Source: Rhizobium sp. ICMP 5592 (GTDB taxonomy: Bacteria > Pseudomonadota > Alphaproteobacteria > Rhizobiales > Rhizobiaceae). Taken from it: DNA of 64,000 bases. How positions within the stretch are numbered: position 1 is the first letter of the stretch; every line of letters starts with the position of its first letter. Location: positions 549,032 to 613,031 of the forward strand of contig NZ_QSNT01000001.1 of the NCBI RefSeq assembly GCF_009498525.1. Reading direction: 5' to 3'. The position numbers and the translations under genes are program-made. Below the pieces are notes generated by a model that had not been told where the DNA came from, made no database searches, and saw nothing but the letters and a program-made list of their open reading frames with translations. Shown in pieces: positions 18,488 through 27,209 of this stretch.

Positions 18488-18515
18488 ACCCGCTCGTGAT
18501 TGGTAGCGAGCGGGT
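18488..18515 (+). terminator. Hairpin after LysR gene
   Basis: A perfect nine-base stem ACCCGCTCG / CGAGCGGGT with a ten-base loop, six bases after the stop of the LysR gene. There is no clear T-tract, so it is either a weak terminator or an mRNA end structure. Confidence 0.5.
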
Positions 18516-18615
18516 CGGATAATTGATGCGGGAGCTTTTCGAAATCGGTTCCGGATGTTGCCGCCGTCCGCGGACTCGATGACCCGGAGGGATAGTCTGA
18601 GCCTTCGGGAAATGC

Positions 18616-19380
18616 TCAACCGCTTATGGTGCCCTCGCGGGAAAACCGCGCGCGCCGGTCGATGAGAAAGAGCACCAGATCGGTGTTTGCGGTCGCGGTC
18701 ACGTCGAGCGCGGCTTCATCCGCGCCGATCGTCAGCGCCGTATGCGTTCCGGCCTCCTGATGGCCCACCAGCACGCTGCCGCGAAAGACATAGAGCCAGC
18801 GATCGAACCCGGGCATTGACGGCAGACCGATGCTTTTGCCGGCTGGCAGATGCGTATCGTAGAGGTAGATGGCCTGGCGAACGAAACTCGGCGCTGTCGA
18901 CCCGGCGGGTCCCGTCAGAAGCCGCCATTGATCGGTGCGCGTCGCCTCGTCCAGGCTGACAAACTGAACTCCAGGCTTCATGTCCGCCGTCTCCGGCCGG
19001 ACGAAGATCTGCAGCATTTCGATCTGGTCTTTGCCGACGACCTCTTCCTCGTGGGAAAAGCCGCTGCCGGCGTTCATCACCATCAGCCGACCGGGCGAGA
19101 TGACCTCGCTCCGGCCAGCTGAGTCCGTGTGCTGCATGTTGCCCGAGCGCAGATAGCTGATGATCTCGTCGTTGCGATGCTCGTGCATCCTGACGACGAG
19201 GCCGGGTTGCAGCCGGGCATGGTCGATAATTCCAAGTCCACCGAAGCCTGCATCATCCGGCTGCCGCAGGGAAATGCCTGGGCGGATTCGGCGGAGTTGG
19301 AACGGGCCTTGCGCTCTCACCAGATGCGTTTCCGGCGATACGACGCCAATCCCGTGAATGGGAGTTGCTTCTAAGGTCAT
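18616..19380 (-). CDS. Pirin family protein
   Basis: A 254-residue bicupin. The N-terminal metal ligands of pirin are visible as His66 and His68 (HEHRNDE), with His110 and Glu112 (GFSHEEE). Bacterial pirins can oxidise quercetin-like flavonoids or act as metal-dependent regulators. The start at 19380 has a good AAGGAG. It follows the isochorismatase-fold hydrolase with a short gap, so both are probably cotranscribed from the 20010-20121 region under the divergent LysR gene. Confidence 0.88.
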   Translation of the reverse strand: MTLEATPIHGIGVVSPETHLVRAQGPFQLRRIRPGISLRQPDDAGFGGLGIIDHARLQPGLVVRMHEHRNDEIISYLRSGNMQHTDSAGRSEVISPGRLMVMNAGSGFSHEEEVVGKDQIEMLQIFVRPETADMKPGVQFVSLDEATRTDQWRLLTGPAGSTAPSFVRQAIYLYDTHLPAGKSIGLPSMPGFDRWLYVFRGSVLVGHQEAGTHTALTIGADEAALDVTATANTDLVLFLIDRRARFSREGTISG

Positions 19381-19418
19381 GTTCTCTACTCCTTGGCTTC
19401 GCGCGGGCTGGATGTCGG

Positions 19419-20009
19419 TTATGAGATCGGCGGAAGCACTTCGGTGAACAGCAGCTGGATGAGCTTCTGGCCGTTCGGGGTGCTCCAGTTCTGGGCGAGT
19501 TCCGCGATCATGGTGTTGGTGGCGGTCAGAATGACGCCGCCGTCCTGCATGCGGCGGCGGGACATATCCTCGGAAAGCTCATAAGGAGAGCCCGAAGCGT
19601 CCATGACGGCCTGCACTTCATAGCCTTCGGCGACGGCATCGATTGCCGGGAAGACCAGGCAGACATCGGTGGTGACGCCGGCCATGATCAGGTTCTTGCG
19701 GCCCGTCGCCTCGACAGCTGCCTTGAAGTTGGCGTCGGTCCAGGCATTGACGATGCCTTCGCGCTTGACGCGCTTTTCGAAAGCCTCGGGCAGGATCTCC
19801 TGCAGTTCCGGCAGAAGTGGCCCCTGCAGGCGATCTTCCTGGCTGGAGGTCAATACGGTCGGGATGCCAAGAATGCTGGCGGCCTTGGCAAGTGCAAGCG
19901 ACATGCGCTTGGCCTGCTCGACGTCGATGTTCTTGATCAGCTGCATCGTGCCGACCTGATGATCGATCAGCAGAAGCGCGGAATTTTCAGGCGTGAATGT
20001 CGTGGTCAT
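19419..20009 (-). CDS. Isochorismatase-family cysteine hydrolase (YcaC-like)
   Basis: A 196-residue Rossmann-like hydrolase with catalytic Asp16 (LLIDHQ) and nucleophile Cys117 (VTTDVCLVF), close in size and pattern to YcaC-type proteins of unknown substrate. The ATG at 20009 follows GGAGATGAG. It is divergent from a LysR gene at 20122 and upstream of pirin, an arrangement suggesting a stress- or aromatic-compound-responsive pair. It is not RutB: no pyrimidine-utilisation genes adjoin it. Confidence 0.87.
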   Translation of the reverse strand: MTTTFTPENSALLLIDHQVGTMQLIKNIDVEQAKRMSLALAKAASILGIPTVLTSSQEDRLQGPLLPELQEILPEAFEKRVKREGIVNAWTDANFKAAVEATGRKNLIMAGVTTDVCLVFPAIDAVAEGYEVQAVMDASGSPYELSEDMSRRRMQDGGVILTATNTMIAELAQNWSTPNGQKLIQLLFTEVLPPIS

Positions 20010-20101
20010 GACTCATCTCCTGTGCTCATTGGGAGCTTGATTGCTCAAGCTGGAAGATAGAGATGGAACGATATATCGAGGAGACTTGATTTATGTCGTG
20101 C

Positions 20102-20114
20102 TTATGTTCCATAA
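20102..20114. promoter_or_regulatory. LysR-type palindrome
   Basis: Perfect interrupted palindrome TTATG-TTC-CATAA, which also satisfies the T-N11-A LysR rule. It ends eight bases before the LysR start at 20122 and lies upstream of the divergent hydrolase gene, so it is a good candidate for the binding site of that regulator. Confidence 0.5.
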
Positions 20115-20121
20115 ATGAAAC

Positions 20122-21027
20122 ATGAAGACATTCGGCGATTTTGACGGGCTGGCGCTGTTCATCCGCATTGCGCAGGCTGGCGGACTGGCCTCGGCCGAAC
20201 GTGCGACCGGTATTCCGAAGGCCACGCTCTCGCGCCGGCTGTCGGCGTTGGAGGAGAGTTTGAACGTCCGCCTTGTGCGCCGGACGAAGAAGGGGGTGGT
20301 CCTGACCGAGCAGGGACAACAGCTCTTCGATCGAAGCCAGACGGCGTTCATGCTGGCCGAGCAAGCGGTTGCCGAGGTCCAGGACGAGCGTGTCGCCCTA
20401 TCGGGCACAGTGCGCTTATCGCTGCCTCCCGACATGGCGGCCGCGGTTCTTGCCCCGGCTCTGATCGGCTTCAAAACCCGCTATCCCGACGTCACGATCG
20501 AGATGACACTTGCGGATCGCCGGGTCTCGCTGATCGAAGAGGGATATGATCTCGTCGTTCGCATGGGACCGGTTGCCGACTCCGAACTGATGTTCAAGAA
20601 GATCGCTGCCTTGCCGCGAACGCTCGTCGCAAGCCCCGCCTTCCTCAGCATGCACTCCGATCTGAATATCCCGCAGGATCTGGAAATGCTGCCGGCGCTT
20701 GCAATCCGCCGCGATTTGATCGCATGGGATCTGAAAAATGCTCAAGGGGTACGCGAAATCGTACGCCCCAGGATCGGTTTTGCCGCAAACCGACAGACCA
20801 TTCTCGTCGAGGCCGCCTGTGCCGGCCTTGGCATCGCCAATCTGCCCAAGTTCATGATCGAGGATGCCATGGCGACCGGTGCGCTCGTTCCGGTCCTGCC
20901 CGATTGGGAGCCGTCACCCGTGGAGATGACCGCATTATGGCAGAAGGACAGGATCACGGAGCGCCTGATCAAGGCCATCGTCCGTGATTTTGAAGAGGCA
21001 TTGCATACCAAGCTGGTCGAGGCCTAG
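20122..21027 (+). CDS. LysR-family transcriptional regulator
   Basis: A 301-residue LysR protein with N-terminal helix-turn-helix (IPKATLSRRLSALEESL) and effector domain. It is divergent from the hydrolase-pirin pair and very probably its regulator, since LysR genes usually sit opposite their target. A palindrome with T-N11-A spacing lies between them. It is convergent with the next LysR gene, leaving only 26 bases between the stops. Confidence 0.88.
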   Translation: MKTFGDFDGLALFIRIAQAGGLASAERATGIPKATLSRRLSALEESLNVRLVRRTKKGVVLTEQGQQLFDRSQTAFMLAEQAVAEVQDERVALSGTVRLSLPPDMAAAVLAPALIGFKTRYPDVTIEMTLADRRVSLIEEGYDLVVRMGPVADSELMFKKIAALPRTLVASPAFLSMHSDLNIPQDLEMLPALAIRRDLIAWDLKNAQGVREIVRPRIGFAANRQTILVEAACAGLGIANLPKFMIEDAMATGALVPVLPDWEPSPVEMTALWQKDRITERLIKAIVRDFEEALHTKLVEA

Positions 21028-21053
21028 CGCCTGCCTTCGGTCCGTCGACGTTA

Positions 21054-21956
21054 TCACGTCATCCACTTGCGGTGCTCGGCGAAGCGTTCGACCAGCAAGT
21101 CGATGAAGAGCCTCACCTTCGTCGGCAGATGGCTGCGGTTGGGATAGATGGCGTTGATGGAGAATTCCACGCCACGGAACTCCGGCATCATCCGGATCAA
21201 CCGGCCCTGGGCAAGGTCCTCGGACACGATGAAGCTCGGCGCGAGCCAGATCGCACGGCCATTGACCGCAAGGTGGCGCAACGTCTCGGCGCTGTTGGAA
21301 CGGGCGTTGCCTTGCACTCTGACGTTTGCCGGCTCGCCAGCTCCCGTTTCGAAACGCCATTCGTCACCATAGGGATAGTAGCTGTATTGCAGGCAGTTGT
21401 GAGCCGCGAGATCGGCCGGCGTCTTCGGTTCGGCATGGTCCTCAAGATAGGATGGGGAGCATACGAGAACGTGCCGCCATGAGGTCAGTTTCCGAACCAT
21501 GAGGCTCGAATCCGGGGAGGGCACGGTACGCATCACGAGATCGTGGCCATCCTCGATCATGTCGATCATCCGTTCGCCGATGTCCAGATCCAGGGAGACC
21601 GAGGGGTAGAGCTCGAGATATTCATCGATGACGGGAAGCAGAAAGCGGACAATCGCGGCGCTTGAATAGATCTTGAGCGTGCCGCGGGGCGTTGTGGTCA
21701 GCGCGCCGGCGGCCCGGTCCGCCTCTTCGAGTTCGGCCAGTATCTGAGACGAGCGGTCGTAATAGAACTTGCCCGTTTCCGTCAGGCTCACCTTGCGCGT
21801 CGTCCGGTTGAGCAAGCGCACGCCGAGCCTTTCCTCAAGCGACTGCACATGGGTGGCAACCATGGTCACCGACATGTTGAGCCGGCGTGCCGCCGCCGAG
21901 AAGCCGCCATGTTCGACCACCTTTCCGAAGACCGAAAGACTCGTCAGACGATCCAT
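21054..21956 (-). CDS. LysR-family transcriptional regulator
   Basis: A 300-residue LysR protein (helix-turn-helix with MSVTMVATHVQSLEERLG, effector domain from about residue 90). ATG at 21956 was chosen because an AGGAGGT Shine-Dalgarno sits just upstream at 21961-21967; a GTG six bases earlier would lie inside it. It is divergent from the EmrAB-type efflux genes and probably controls them through the inverted repeat at 21968-22015. Confidence 0.88.
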   Translation of the reverse strand: MDRLTSLSVFGKVVEHGGFSAAARRLNMSVTMVATHVQSLEERLGVRLLNRTTRKVSLTETGKFYYDRSSQILAELEEADRAAGALTTTPRGTLKIYSSAAIVRFLLPVIDEYLELYPSVSLDLDIGERMIDMIEDGHDLVMRTVPSPDSSLMVRKLTSWRHVLVCSPSYLEDHAEPKTPADLAAHNCLQYSYYPYGDEWRFETGAGEPANVRVQGNARSNSAETLRHLAVNGRAIWLAPSFIVSEDLAQGRLIRMMPEFRGVEFSINAIYPNRSHLPTKVRLFIDLLVERFAEHRKWMT

Positions 21957-21967
21957 GCACACCTCCT

Positions 21968-22015
21968 GATTATCCGCTCTCAGCGTATGATCCTTACCGA
22001 TATACGCGGATTATC
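21968..22015. promoter_or_regulatory. Inverted repeat between LysR and efflux operon
   Basis: GATTATCCGC at 21968-21977 faces GCGGATTATC at 22006-22015 (nine of ten positions complementary), with a smaller dyad GTAT...ATAC inside (21985-22005). The position between divergent LysR and emrA-like genes makes it the likely LysR operator region. Confidence 0.5.
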
Positions 22016-22103
22016 AAAAGGCGGCCAGCGGGGCATTTATGCGATCCATAGAACGCAATCATGTCCCCGCATCATCAACGGGGCGGAGCATAGGAGAAGT
22101 ACG

Positions 22104-23270
22104 ATGGTTGAGCTCCCCCGCAAGGAAGTATTCGAAAGTGCCAAGGCTGAAACCGCAAAGGTCGCCGAGATGCCCGCACCAGCCGCCACCGAACCCGTTG
22201 TAGCCAAGACGCAGAAGACATCCGTTCGAAACCTTATCAAACGCGGCGGACTTGTTGCGGCGCTTCTCGTGGGGGCCGCATATGGTGCAAACTTCGGATA
22301 CCATTATTGGACCGTCGGCCGCTTCATGGAATCGACGGACGACGCCTATGTGAAGGCGGACTACACGACGATCGCCCCCAAAGTAACCGGCTATATCAAG
22401 GAAGTCCTCGTAAACGACAATGATACGGTCAAGGCAGGACAAGTCCTTGCCCGCATCGACGACCGCGATTTCCAGGCCGCATTGTCGCAGGCGAAAGCCG
22501 ACGTGAACGCAGCCGCGGCCGCCATCACCAATATCGACGCGCAAATCCGATTGCAGCAGTCGGTCATCGACCAGGCGAAGGCCTCGCTCGATGCGTCGCG
22601 CGCCTCCCTCGTCTACGCTCAGTCGGATGCGGCACGTAACGCGAGACTGATAGCGAATGGTGCAGGCACACAGTCTCGCGCTGAGCAGACCCAGTCCCTG
22701 AATGATCAGGCCGCCGCAGCGGTCGAACGCGACCAGGCCGCTTTCGTTGCCGCTCAGAACAAGGTTCCCGTTCTTCAGACCGAGCGTGATCAGGCTGTTG
22801 CCCAGCGCGACCACGCCGATGCCGCCGTCCACCAGGCGGAGCTGAACCTTTCATATACCGACATCGTTGCGGCCGTGGACGGAACCGTCGGCGCGCGCTC
22901 GATCCGTGTCGGCCAGTTCGTCACGGCTGGTACGCAGCTCATGGCGGTCGTGCCGCTTCATGCCGTCTATGTCGTCGCGAATTTCAAGGAAACGCAGCTC
23001 ACCAACGTTCGTCCGCGCCAGCCCGTCGAAGTTAAGATTGACAGCTTCCCGGATGTTGCGATCAAGGGGCACGTCGACAGCATATCGCCAGCGAGCGGCC
23101 TGGAATTCTCCCTGCTGCCTCCGGACAATGCGACGGGCAATTTCACCAAGATCGTGCAGCGTATTCCCGTGAAGATCGTCATCGACGACGAAGGGCTGGT
23201 CGGCCTGCTTCGGTCCGGCATGTCGGTCGAGCCTGAGATCGACACCAGGGCCGTCGCCCTTCAGAAATAA
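22104..23270 (+). CDS. HlyD/EmrA-type membrane fusion protein
   Basis: A 388-residue periplasmic adaptor with one N-terminal membrane anchor (about residues 48-66), a lipoyl-like half (IAPKVTGYIKEVLVNDNDTVKAG, split around the coil), a long alpha-helical coiled coil (about 120-240, rich in Ala/Gln) and the C-terminal barrel. The ATG at 22104 has AGGAGAA upstream; in-frame codons back to 21849 run through the operator and the LysR gene. With the DHA2 transporter it would form a multidrug efflux system spanning to an outer-membrane channel not present here. Confidence 0.9.
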   Translation: MVELPRKEVFESAKAETAKVAEMPAPAATEPVVAKTQKTSVRNLIKRGGLVAALLVGAAYGANFGYHYWTVGRFMESTDDAYVKADYTTIAPKVTGYIKEVLVNDNDTVKAGQVLARIDDRDFQAALSQAKADVNAAAAAITNIDAQIRLQQSVIDQAKASLDASRASLVYAQSDAARNARLIANGAGTQSRAEQTQSLNDQAAAAVERDQAAFVAAQNKVPVLQTERDQAVAQRDHADAAVHQAELNLSYTDIVAAVDGTVGARSIRVGQFVTAGTQLMAVVPLHAVYVVANFKETQLTNVRPRQPVEVKIDSFPDVAIKGHVDSISPASGLEFSLLPPDNATGNFTKIVQRIPVKIVIDDEGLVGLLRSGMSVEPEIDTRAVALQK

Positions 23271-23275
23271 GGAGC

Positions 23276-23300
23276 GATTATCCGGCCACGCCGGATGATC
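23276..23300 (+). terminator. Hairpin between emrA-like and emrB-like genes
   Basis: Eleven-base stem (GATTATCCGGC / GCCGGATGATC, one G-U pair) with a three-base loop starting six bases after the emrA-like stop, followed by pyrimidine-rich TTCCCGTTTCTTT. It can act as an attenuator between the two efflux genes. Confidence 0.55.
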
Positions 23301-23375
23301 TTCCCGTTTCTTTCCCGATTATCACTCCACCATTGGCATGAGAATGTTTTCCGCAAAGCCGGAAGGAGATAAGTC

Positions 23376-24995
23376 ATGGCCACGCTCCAGGTCGTAGCAA
23401 ACAGCAATCAGCCCCCCGATGCGGTGGCGGTGTTCGCCTCCGCCAAACCAGCGATGAGCTCGCTTCGCATGTGGACGGCGGTCATCGCCTCCACACTCGG
23501 CGCTTTCATGGCGGTGCTCAACATCCAGATCGTCAATGCCTCGCTTGCGGACATCCAGGGTGCGATCGGTGCCGGAACGGATGACGGAGGCTGGATATCG
23601 ACCTCCTATCTCATCGCCGAAATCGTCGTCATTCCGCTCAGTGGATGGTTGGCCAGGGTCTTCTCGGTCCGCAATTATCTGCTGGTCAACGCCATCCTGT
23701 TCCTCGTCTTCTCGATCGCTTGTGCATTCGCGGCGAACCTGCAGCAGATGATCGTTCTGCGCGCCATCCAGGGCTTTTCCGGCGGCGTGTTGATCCCGAT
23801 GGCCTTCACCATCATCATCACACTGCTTCCCAAGGCTAAGCAGCCGATCGGCCTGGCGCTGTTCGCGCTCTCCGCCACCTTTGCACCCGCGATCGGCCCG
23901 ACCATCGGCGGTTATCTCACCGAGAATTTCGGATGGGAGTATATTTTCTACGTCAATCTGGTACCAGGCTCCCTGATGGTCGCCATGCTCTGGGTCTCGC
24001 TCGACCGCGCGCCGATGAACCTCGGCCTGCTCGCGAAGGGCGATTGGCCCGGCATCGTCACCATGTCGGTGGGTCTTGCAGCACTTCAGACCGTGCTTGA
24101 GGAAGGCAACAAGGACGACTGGTTCGGATCGGACTTCATTGTCCGCCTGTCGGTCATTGCCGTGGTGTCGCTGACACTCTTCCTGATCATCGAGCTGAAG
24201 ACTGCCCATCCGCTTTTGAACCTGCGCCTGCTGGTGCGCCGAAACTTCGGCTTCGGCATCGTCGCCAATATCCTGCTCGGCATCGCGCTCTACGGCTCCG
24301 CCTTCATTCTGCCGATCTACCTCTCCCGCATCCAGGGCTATAATTCCGAGCAGATCGGCATGGTGCTGGCCTGGACGGGTATCCCGCAGCTTCTCTTGAT
24401 CCCGCTGGTTCCGCAGATGATGAAGCGCTTCGACGTCCGCTTGCTGATCGTCGTCGGCTTCGCGCTCTTTGCCGCCTCGAACTTCATGAACGTCCACATG
24501 AGCGGGGACTATGCAAACGACCAGCTCTTCTGGCCCAATGTTGTCCGCGCGATCGGACAGGCGCTCGTCTTTACGCCGCTCTCGGCAATCGCCACCGCAG
24601 GCATCGAACAGGAGAATGCCGGTTCGGCCTCCGCGCTGTTCAACATGATGCGAAACCTCGGCGGCGCGGTCGGCATTGCCTCGTTGCAGACCTTCTTGTC
24701 GAAGCGCGAACAGTTCCATTCGAACATCCTGACCAACTCGGTCTCCATGTTCGAGGAGGCCACCCGCGACCGCATCGCCAAGCTGACGGCGTACTTCATG
24801 AACCATGGCGTCAGCGATCAGGCTACCGCCACGCACAAGGCGGTTGTCGCCGTCGCTCTGGATCTGCGGAAGCAAGCCAACATCATGGCCTTCAGCGATA
24901 CGTTTTTCCTGCTGGGCGCGGCGCTGGTTGTCGCTCTTGCAGCGACGCTGTTTTTCAAGAAGCCCGGCCAATTGTCGGGCGGCGGAGCCCACTGA
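23376..24995 (+). CDS. DHA2-family MFS efflux transporter (EmrB/QacA type)
   Basis: A 539-residue protein with about fourteen membrane helices, the DHA2 size. Motifs such as LNIQIVNASLADIQGAIG after helix 1, WISTSYLIAEIVVIPLSGWL and FSGGVLIPMAF are characteristic of EmrB. ATG at 23376 follows GGAAGGAG. It exports hydrophobic compounds or drugs by proton antiport together with the EmrA-like protein. Substrate unknown; likely induced by a compound sensed by the LysR at 21054. Confidence 0.92.
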   Translation: MATLQVVANSNQPPDAVAVFASAKPAMSSLRMWTAVIASTLGAFMAVLNIQIVNASLADIQGAIGAGTDDGGWISTSYLIAEIVVIPLSGWLARVFSVRNYLLVNAILFLVFSIACAFAANLQQMIVLRAIQGFSGGVLIPMAFTIIITLLPKAKQPIGLALFALSATFAPAIGPTIGGYLTENFGWEYIFYVNLVPGSLMVAMLWVSLDRAPMNLGLLAKGDWPGIVTMSVGLAALQTVLEEGNKDDWFGSDFIVRLSVIAVVSLTLFLIIELKTAHPLLNLRLLVRRNFGFGIVANILLGIALYGSAFILPIYLSRIQGYNSEQIGMVLAWTGIPQLLLIPLVPQMMKRFDVRLLIVVGFALFAASNFMNVHMSGDYANDQLFWPNVVRAIGQALVFTPLSAIATAGIEQENAGSASALFNMMRNLGGAVGIASLQTFLSKREQFHSNILTNSVSMFEEATRDRIAKLTAYFMNHGVSDQATATHKAVVAVALDLRKQANIMAFSDTFFLLGAALVVALAATLFFKKPGQLSGGGAH

Positions 24996-25032
24996 ATACC
25001 CCCGTGTTTTCCAGATTCCGAAAGGCAAAGCC

Positions 25033-26232
25033 ATGAGCACCTTGCTCGACGATCCGGTCTCCGTCGGTCCACGGACCATTCGCCGTCGCAGCATCGATCC
25101 GAACTCCATGCTCTCCGTGCTGGAATGGCTATCGGGCGACGAATGTCATGCCGTCGACGAGGCCGGTCTGATTGCCGGGCTCGGCCGACAGCTGCGGGGG
25201 ATCGGCCTCCCGATCGACAGGCTGACACTGCATCTGATGACGCTCCACCCCGAGTTTCCGGGGCGTATTGTGGCCTGGGCGCCTGGCGAACCTGTCGAGA
25301 TACGCGACAACGAACATAGCGCCGGTTCCAGGTTCGCAAGCAACCCGCTGCGCAAATTGATGGGTTCCCGAGAGCCGATGATCGTGGGGATGGACGAACG
25401 GAACTGGCCCTGGCAGGAGATGGATGTCTACGCGGGGCGAGGTCTTGTGCAGCTTCTTGTCGCTCCGCTCTGCAATGTTGACGGCCCTGTCAGCGCCGTT
25501 ATCCTCGGTACGCGGCGTCCGGGAGGCTTCACGCTGCCGGACATCTGCGTCATCGAGCGGATTCTTCCGGCCCTGCGCAACACTTGCGAACTCCGTGTCA
25601 TGCGTCAGGCGGACCTCAGTCTTCTTGACACCTACATCGGCCCGATGACCGTGCAGCGCATTCTTGCCGGGCGTATTCGGCAAGGCGAAGTCGAAACCAT
25701 GGAGGCAGCCTTTCTATTGTGTAGCCTCCGCGACTTCACCGAACTCTCGAACAGATTGCCGGGGGATCGCGCATTGGAGCTGCTGACCGCATATTTCGAG
25801 ATCGTGGTGCCGGCCATCACGCATCGAGGCGGGAAACTGCTTAAATCCATGGGCGATGCGATACTGGCATTCTTTCCGAGCTCCGATACCGATGCCGCCA
25901 GCAGTTCGGCATTCGCCGCAGTGGAGTCGATCCGTGACGATCTCGGACACTTCGAATTCGATGGTGCCGGTATCGAAGCCAGAATTGCGCTCCACTACGG
26001 CGGTGTCAGCTACGGCAATGTCGGCTCCGGTGACCGTCCGGATCTTGCTTTCATCGGCTCCGACGTGAACCTCCTTACCCAGATCCAGAGCGCATGCGCC
26101 GTGCTTGGGACGTCCGTTCTCATGTCAGAGTCGTTCCGTCGCAGGATTAGGGCCGATAAGATCCGAACGGCTGGCTTCCACCAACTCAAAGGATTCGAGG
26201 AGCCAGTCGAGTTGTTCACGACCGAATCCTGA
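25033..26232 (+). CDS. Class III adenylate/guanylate cyclase-domain protein with altered metal site
   Basis: A 399-residue protein: residues 1-190 form an uncharacterised sensory-like region and about 215-390 a class III cyclase homology domain. Second metal Asp275 with Lys271 (KSMGDA) and the Asn of the IGSDVNLL segment are present. The position of the first metal Asp (F-x-D-L-R-G in relatives) reads LLCSLRDFT, so Ser231 replaces Asp, and the transition-state Arg near NLAAR reads Gln. Start ATG 25033 lies 37 bases after the transporter stop, so it is probably cotranscribed with the efflux genes. Activity is doubtful; it may be a nucleotide sensor. Confidence 0.82.
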   Translation: MSTLLDDPVSVGPRTIRRRSIDPNSMLSVLEWLSGDECHAVDEAGLIAGLGRQLRGIGLPIDRLTLHLMTLHPEFPGRIVAWAPGEPVEIRDNEHSAGSRFASNPLRKLMGSREPMIVGMDERNWPWQEMDVYAGRGLVQLLVAPLCNVDGPVSAVILGTRRPGGFTLPDICVIERILPALRNTCELRVMRQADLSLLDTYIGPMTVQRILAGRIRQGEVETMEAAFLLCSLRDFTELSNRLPGDRALELLTAYFEIVVPAITHRGGKLLKSMGDAILAFFPSSDTDAASSSAFAAVESIRDDLGHFEFDGAGIEARIALHYGGVSYGNVGSGDRPDLAFIGSDVNLLTQIQSACAVLGTSVLMSESFRRRIRADKIRTAGFHQLKGFEEPVELFTTES

Positions 26233-26393
26233 CATCCGCTCTCGACGGCAAAACGGGGGCTGCGCAATTGTCCCTGCGCCGGCAACCAAATTTATTGAGG
26301 TCGCGCCATCCCGCAATGGGAAGCTGTGATCACCACAAGTACCTGATTCCCAGGCGCCCTCTTGCGCGCTCGTTGATGAAGCCCCGTTGAGGA

Positions 26394-27116
26394 TTAAGCC
26401 TGTTTGCTTGCGCCATCCGACGGGCTGTTGGTGATAAGCGAAAGGTAGCGCTCCATCGCCTTCCTGAATTTCGCGTCCCAGACGCTTTCGGCCAGAGGCA
26501 GGTTGCGATCCCTGATTGCCTCATAAAGCGAGACGACATATTTTTCGGCATCGCCGCGACGGTCTGTGTAAACGATACCAAGTAAATTGTTGAAGCGCCG
26601 CACATCGCCGGTCAGTTCGGAAAAATAACGAATGGTGCGTTGCAATCCCGTCGCATCGATAATCGCCTGTTGGAACTCCAGGTCGTTGCTTACGGTATCG
26701 GTCTGATCCTTCAGGTCGGCGAACTTCACGGCATTGTTGGCCAGCTTCTCGATCCGCTTCAGGTCATCCGGCTGCAGGCGCCCTTCTTCCGAGAGGAGAT
26801 AGGTGAGGGAGATTTTTCCAAGAGCCATCCGGATATCGTAAACCTCGACGACGCTGGCGGCATCCAAGGCGCTGACCACCGCGCCGCGATTTCGCCGAAG
26901 TTCGACAAAGCCCTCGCGGGCCAGCAGCCGCAAGGCCTCCCTGACCGGATGGCGCGAGACGTTGATCATATCGGTAAGCTGTTGCTCGACCAGACGATCG
27001 CCGGGCTTCAAGGCTCCGGCGATGATTGCTTTTCTGATCTGTTCCGCGGCGAACTCCGCACTTTCCATGATGGTCATCGCCGCCAGCACGTTCGCAGAAC
27101 CGTCCGATTTAGCCAA
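26394..27116 (-). CDS. GntR-family transcriptional regulator, FCD subfamily
   Basis: A 240-residue regulator with an N-terminal winged helix (about residues 20-90, VSRHPVREALRLLAREGF) and a helical FCD domain. It is the last gene on the minus strand of the module running back to 33244. A 12-base motif of FadR-class form occurs upstream of it and at three other intergenic sites of the module, so it probably autoregulates and controls the whole set. Effector unknown. Confidence 0.88.
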   Translation of the reverse strand: MAKSDGSANVLAAMTIMESAEFAAEQIRKAIIAGALKPGDRLVEQQLTDMINVSRHPVREALRLLAREGFVELRRNRGAVVSALDAASVVEVYDIRMALGKISLTYLLSEEGRLQPDDLKRIEKLANNAVKFADLKDQTDTVSNDLEFQQAIIDATGLQRTIRYFSELTGDVRRFNNLLGIVYTDRRGDAEKYVVSLYEAIRDRNLPLAESVWDAKFRKAMERYLSLITNSPSDGASKQA

Positions 27117-27171
27117 GATTCGCTCTCCTCATTGTCATGAGGCTATGTATTATAACGTCGGCAATTTGTCG

Positions 27172-27183
27172 ATTATATACAAA
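27172..27183 (-). promoter_or_regulatory. Candidate GntR operator, site 1
   Basis: Minus-strand TTTGTATATAAT, 56 bases upstream of the GntR start at 27116. It matches the motif WTTGTAKATNAK shared with three other sites (31542, 33282, 33354), and follows the T-N-G-T...A-Y-N-A rule of FadR-class sites. Confidence 0.5.
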
Positions 27184-27209
27184 CGCAATCCCGGTGTTTC
27201 GAAACTACG

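Noticed and set aside
19419..20009. RutB ureidoacrylate hydrolase for the isochorismatase-fold gene
   Set aside because: The length and sequence pattern fit YcaC-like hydrolases, and no other rut gene adjoins it.
23322..25109. Long open frame antisense to the EmrB-like gene
   Set aside because: It is a shadow of the high-GC coding strand: no recognisable domain, strongly charged composition and no start with a ribosome site.
26325..26337. TGTG-N5-CACA sequence near the cyclase gene as a CRP site
   Set aside because: Spacing is wrong for CRP (N8 between TGTG and CACA, from TGTGA-N6-TCACA) and it lies in a convergent gap with no promoter next to it.
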